In this document: in pieces, positions 5,830-6,292 of the stretch
Numbering within the stretch: position 1 is the first letter of the stretch
How the letters are laid out: each line of letters opens with the position of its first letter
Source: Candidatus Aminicenantota bacterium
Lineage (GTDB): Bacteria > Acidobacteriota > Aminicenantia > S016-38
Assembly (NCBI GenBank): GCA_021161165.1
Contig: JAGHBF010000168.1
Coordinates: 1 to 6,292 of the forward strand
Reading direction: 5' to 3'
Length of the DNA: 6,292 nucleotides
Made by a program: the position numbers and the translations under genes
The notes under the pieces: model-generated
Told to the model about the DNA's origin: nothing
The model's input: only the letters and a program-made list of their open reading frames with translations
The model's database searches: none

Positions 5830-6104
5830 TAACCTTGTTTTTTATCTTATGGAGCATTTTCATTGTGCTTACATTAATTTCTATCCTATGGAAACATAAA
5901 ATAGCTCTGATTTTACCTTTCACAGTCGTTGCTTTTTCTGTTTTTCTTTTGTTCTTAATTAAAAGCTCATTTCATCGGGTTTATCCCCTATGGGTGAAAA
6001 AATATGAAGTCAAAAACATAGGGAATGAAGTCACTATTGGAAGACTCTATAAATCTGATATAAGCGTTCTCAATCCTGTAGCTGACGATTTGATTTCCAT
6101 GTGA
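5826..6104 (+). CDS. FhaB-like membrane-anchored protein, N-terminal part of a frame-broken FHA gene
   Basis: The 92 codons start at an ATG that overlaps the previous stop (ATGA), so the gene is translationally coupled to the FhaA-like gene. Two hydrophobic helices (about 3-21 and 26-45) anchor it in the membrane. A cytoplasmic FHA domain then begins: EVTIGRLYKSDISV holds the GR (72-73) and SDI (77-79) of strands 3-4. The frame ends at TGA (6102-6104) just where the S-x-x-H strand should come, and the missing half of the domain continues at once in another frame. A membrane segment followed by an FHA domain, directly after an FhaA-like gene, recalls FhaB. Ending here would leave an unfoldable half domain, so this is probably one gene with a frameshift. 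Confidence 0.7.
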   Translation: MITLFFILWSIFIVLTLISILWKHKIALILPFTVVAFSVFLLFLIKSSFHRVYPLWVKKYEVKNIGNEVTIGRLYKSDISVLNPVADDLISM

Positions 6105-6292
6105 AAATCATTTTTAATGATTATGGATTTACTATCAGAAACCTGAGCAAGCAAAGGAGAATTGATTTTGACGGAAGGGGAATGGACGAAACATCACTTA
6201 AGACTGGAGAAAAAATCAAATTTTCAGAAAATACCCTTAGCGTTTTAAAACTTTCTCTTCCCCTTCCCTTCAGCAGAATAGCTACAATAAGC
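6101..6292 (+). CDS. C-terminal half of the FHA domain in a shifted frame, open at the window edge
   Basis: A frame one base back from the preceding ORF runs without a stop to the window end (64 codons if read from the GTG at 6101, which overlaps the TGA as GTGA). It reads VKIIFNDYGFTIRNLS, then IDFDGRGMDETSLKTGEKIKFSENTLSVL, the second half of an FHA fold: strand, NLS loop, an L..G..I strand and the final strand. Reading CAT at 6098-6100 as His in the S-x-x-H position completes the domain. It could be a separate GTG-started gene by overlap alone, but an FHA core shared between two chains is unlikely. A sequencing error, a real frameshift mutation or recoding are the alternatives. The end SLPLPFSRIATIS runs past the FHA domain, so the protein is longer than a bare FhaB and may be fused to another domain. 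Confidence 0.6.
   Translation, partial: MKIIFNDYGFTIRNLSKQRRIDFDGRGMDETSLKTGEKIKFSENTLSVLKLSLPLPFSRIATIS

Noticed and set aside
6090..6104. Programmed -1 frameshift with a classic slippery heptamer
   Set aside because: No X-XXY-YYZ heptamer in the zero frame precedes the TGA, so a homopolymer error or real indel is more likely.
1..6292. Archaeal origin (suggested by hydrogenase type and purine-rich codons)
   Set aside because: Sigma70-like promoter boxes at correct spacing and the FhaA/FhaB-like pair fit a bacterium better; no archaeal BRE/TATA arrangement stood out.
1..6292. CRISPR arrays, tRNA/rRNA genes, insertion sequences or att sites
   Set aside because: I saw no regularly spaced repeats, cloverleaf-like segments, transposase or integrase frames, or long terminal repeats; gaps between genes are all at most about 112 bp.

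Overview
The window is gene-dense and AT-rich. It comes from a bacterium, probably an anaerobe and perhaps thermophilic. Bacterial origin is supported by sigma70-type promoter boxes (TTGACA/TATAAT-like), GGAGG ribosome-binding sites and an FhaA/FhaB-like pair of FHA-domain genes, an arrangement known from bacterial cell-wall clusters. The heavy use of AGA/AGG (Arg) and ATA (Ile), the Lys/Glu/Ile-rich proteins and the [NiFe]-hydrogenase parts fit an anaerobic thermophile-like lineage. I cannot assign a phylum.

Layout. (1) Positions 1-792, minus strand: the first 13 codons of an unidentified gene with a strong ribosome-binding site; a complete [NiFe]-hydrogenase maturation protease; and, directly upstream of it with a TTGA overlap, a stand-alone 68-78 residue ORF. 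That ORF is only the C-terminal end of a hydrogenase large subunit, with the DPCFACATH nickel ligands and the tail the protease should remove. The rest of the large subunit is not in the window. (2) Positions 786-2375, plus strand: a divergent pair encoding a small [2Fe-2S] protein and a FAD/NAD-type oxidoreductase with a C-terminal BFD-like [2Fe-2S] domain. This is the HcnA/HcnB (opine/proline/glycine dehydrogenase) type. The usual third, amine-oxidising subunit does not follow. (3) Positions 2382-4127, minus strand: a CLC chloride transporter/channel with a C-terminal CBS pair, convergent with the oxidoreductase and only 6 bp from it. (4) Positions 4240-6292, plus strand: an FhaA-like protein (DUF3662-like N-terminus, long unassigned middle, C-terminal FHA domain). 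It overlaps by ATGA a two-helix membrane protein whose FHA domain is broken between two reading frames at about 6098-6104. The cluster runs off the right edge.

Regulation visible in sequence. Three genes without a usable ribosome-binding site (the [2Fe-2S] protein, the CLC protein and the FhaA-like protein) each have a good -35/-10 pair. In each case the -10 box ends 6-7 nt before the start codon, so transcription would begin at or next to the start codon (leaderless mRNA). For the FhaA-like gene this moves the start from 4186 to 4240. By contrast, the oxidoreductase (TTG start, GGAGGTGG) and the edge gene (ATG start, GGAGGT) use classic ribosome-binding sites.

The two most noteworthy items are the orphan hydrogenase C-terminal module next to an intact protease, and the consistent leaderless promoter architecture. 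Next come the FhaA/FhaB-like cluster with its split second FHA domain and the HcnA/HcnB-like pair without its catalytic partner.
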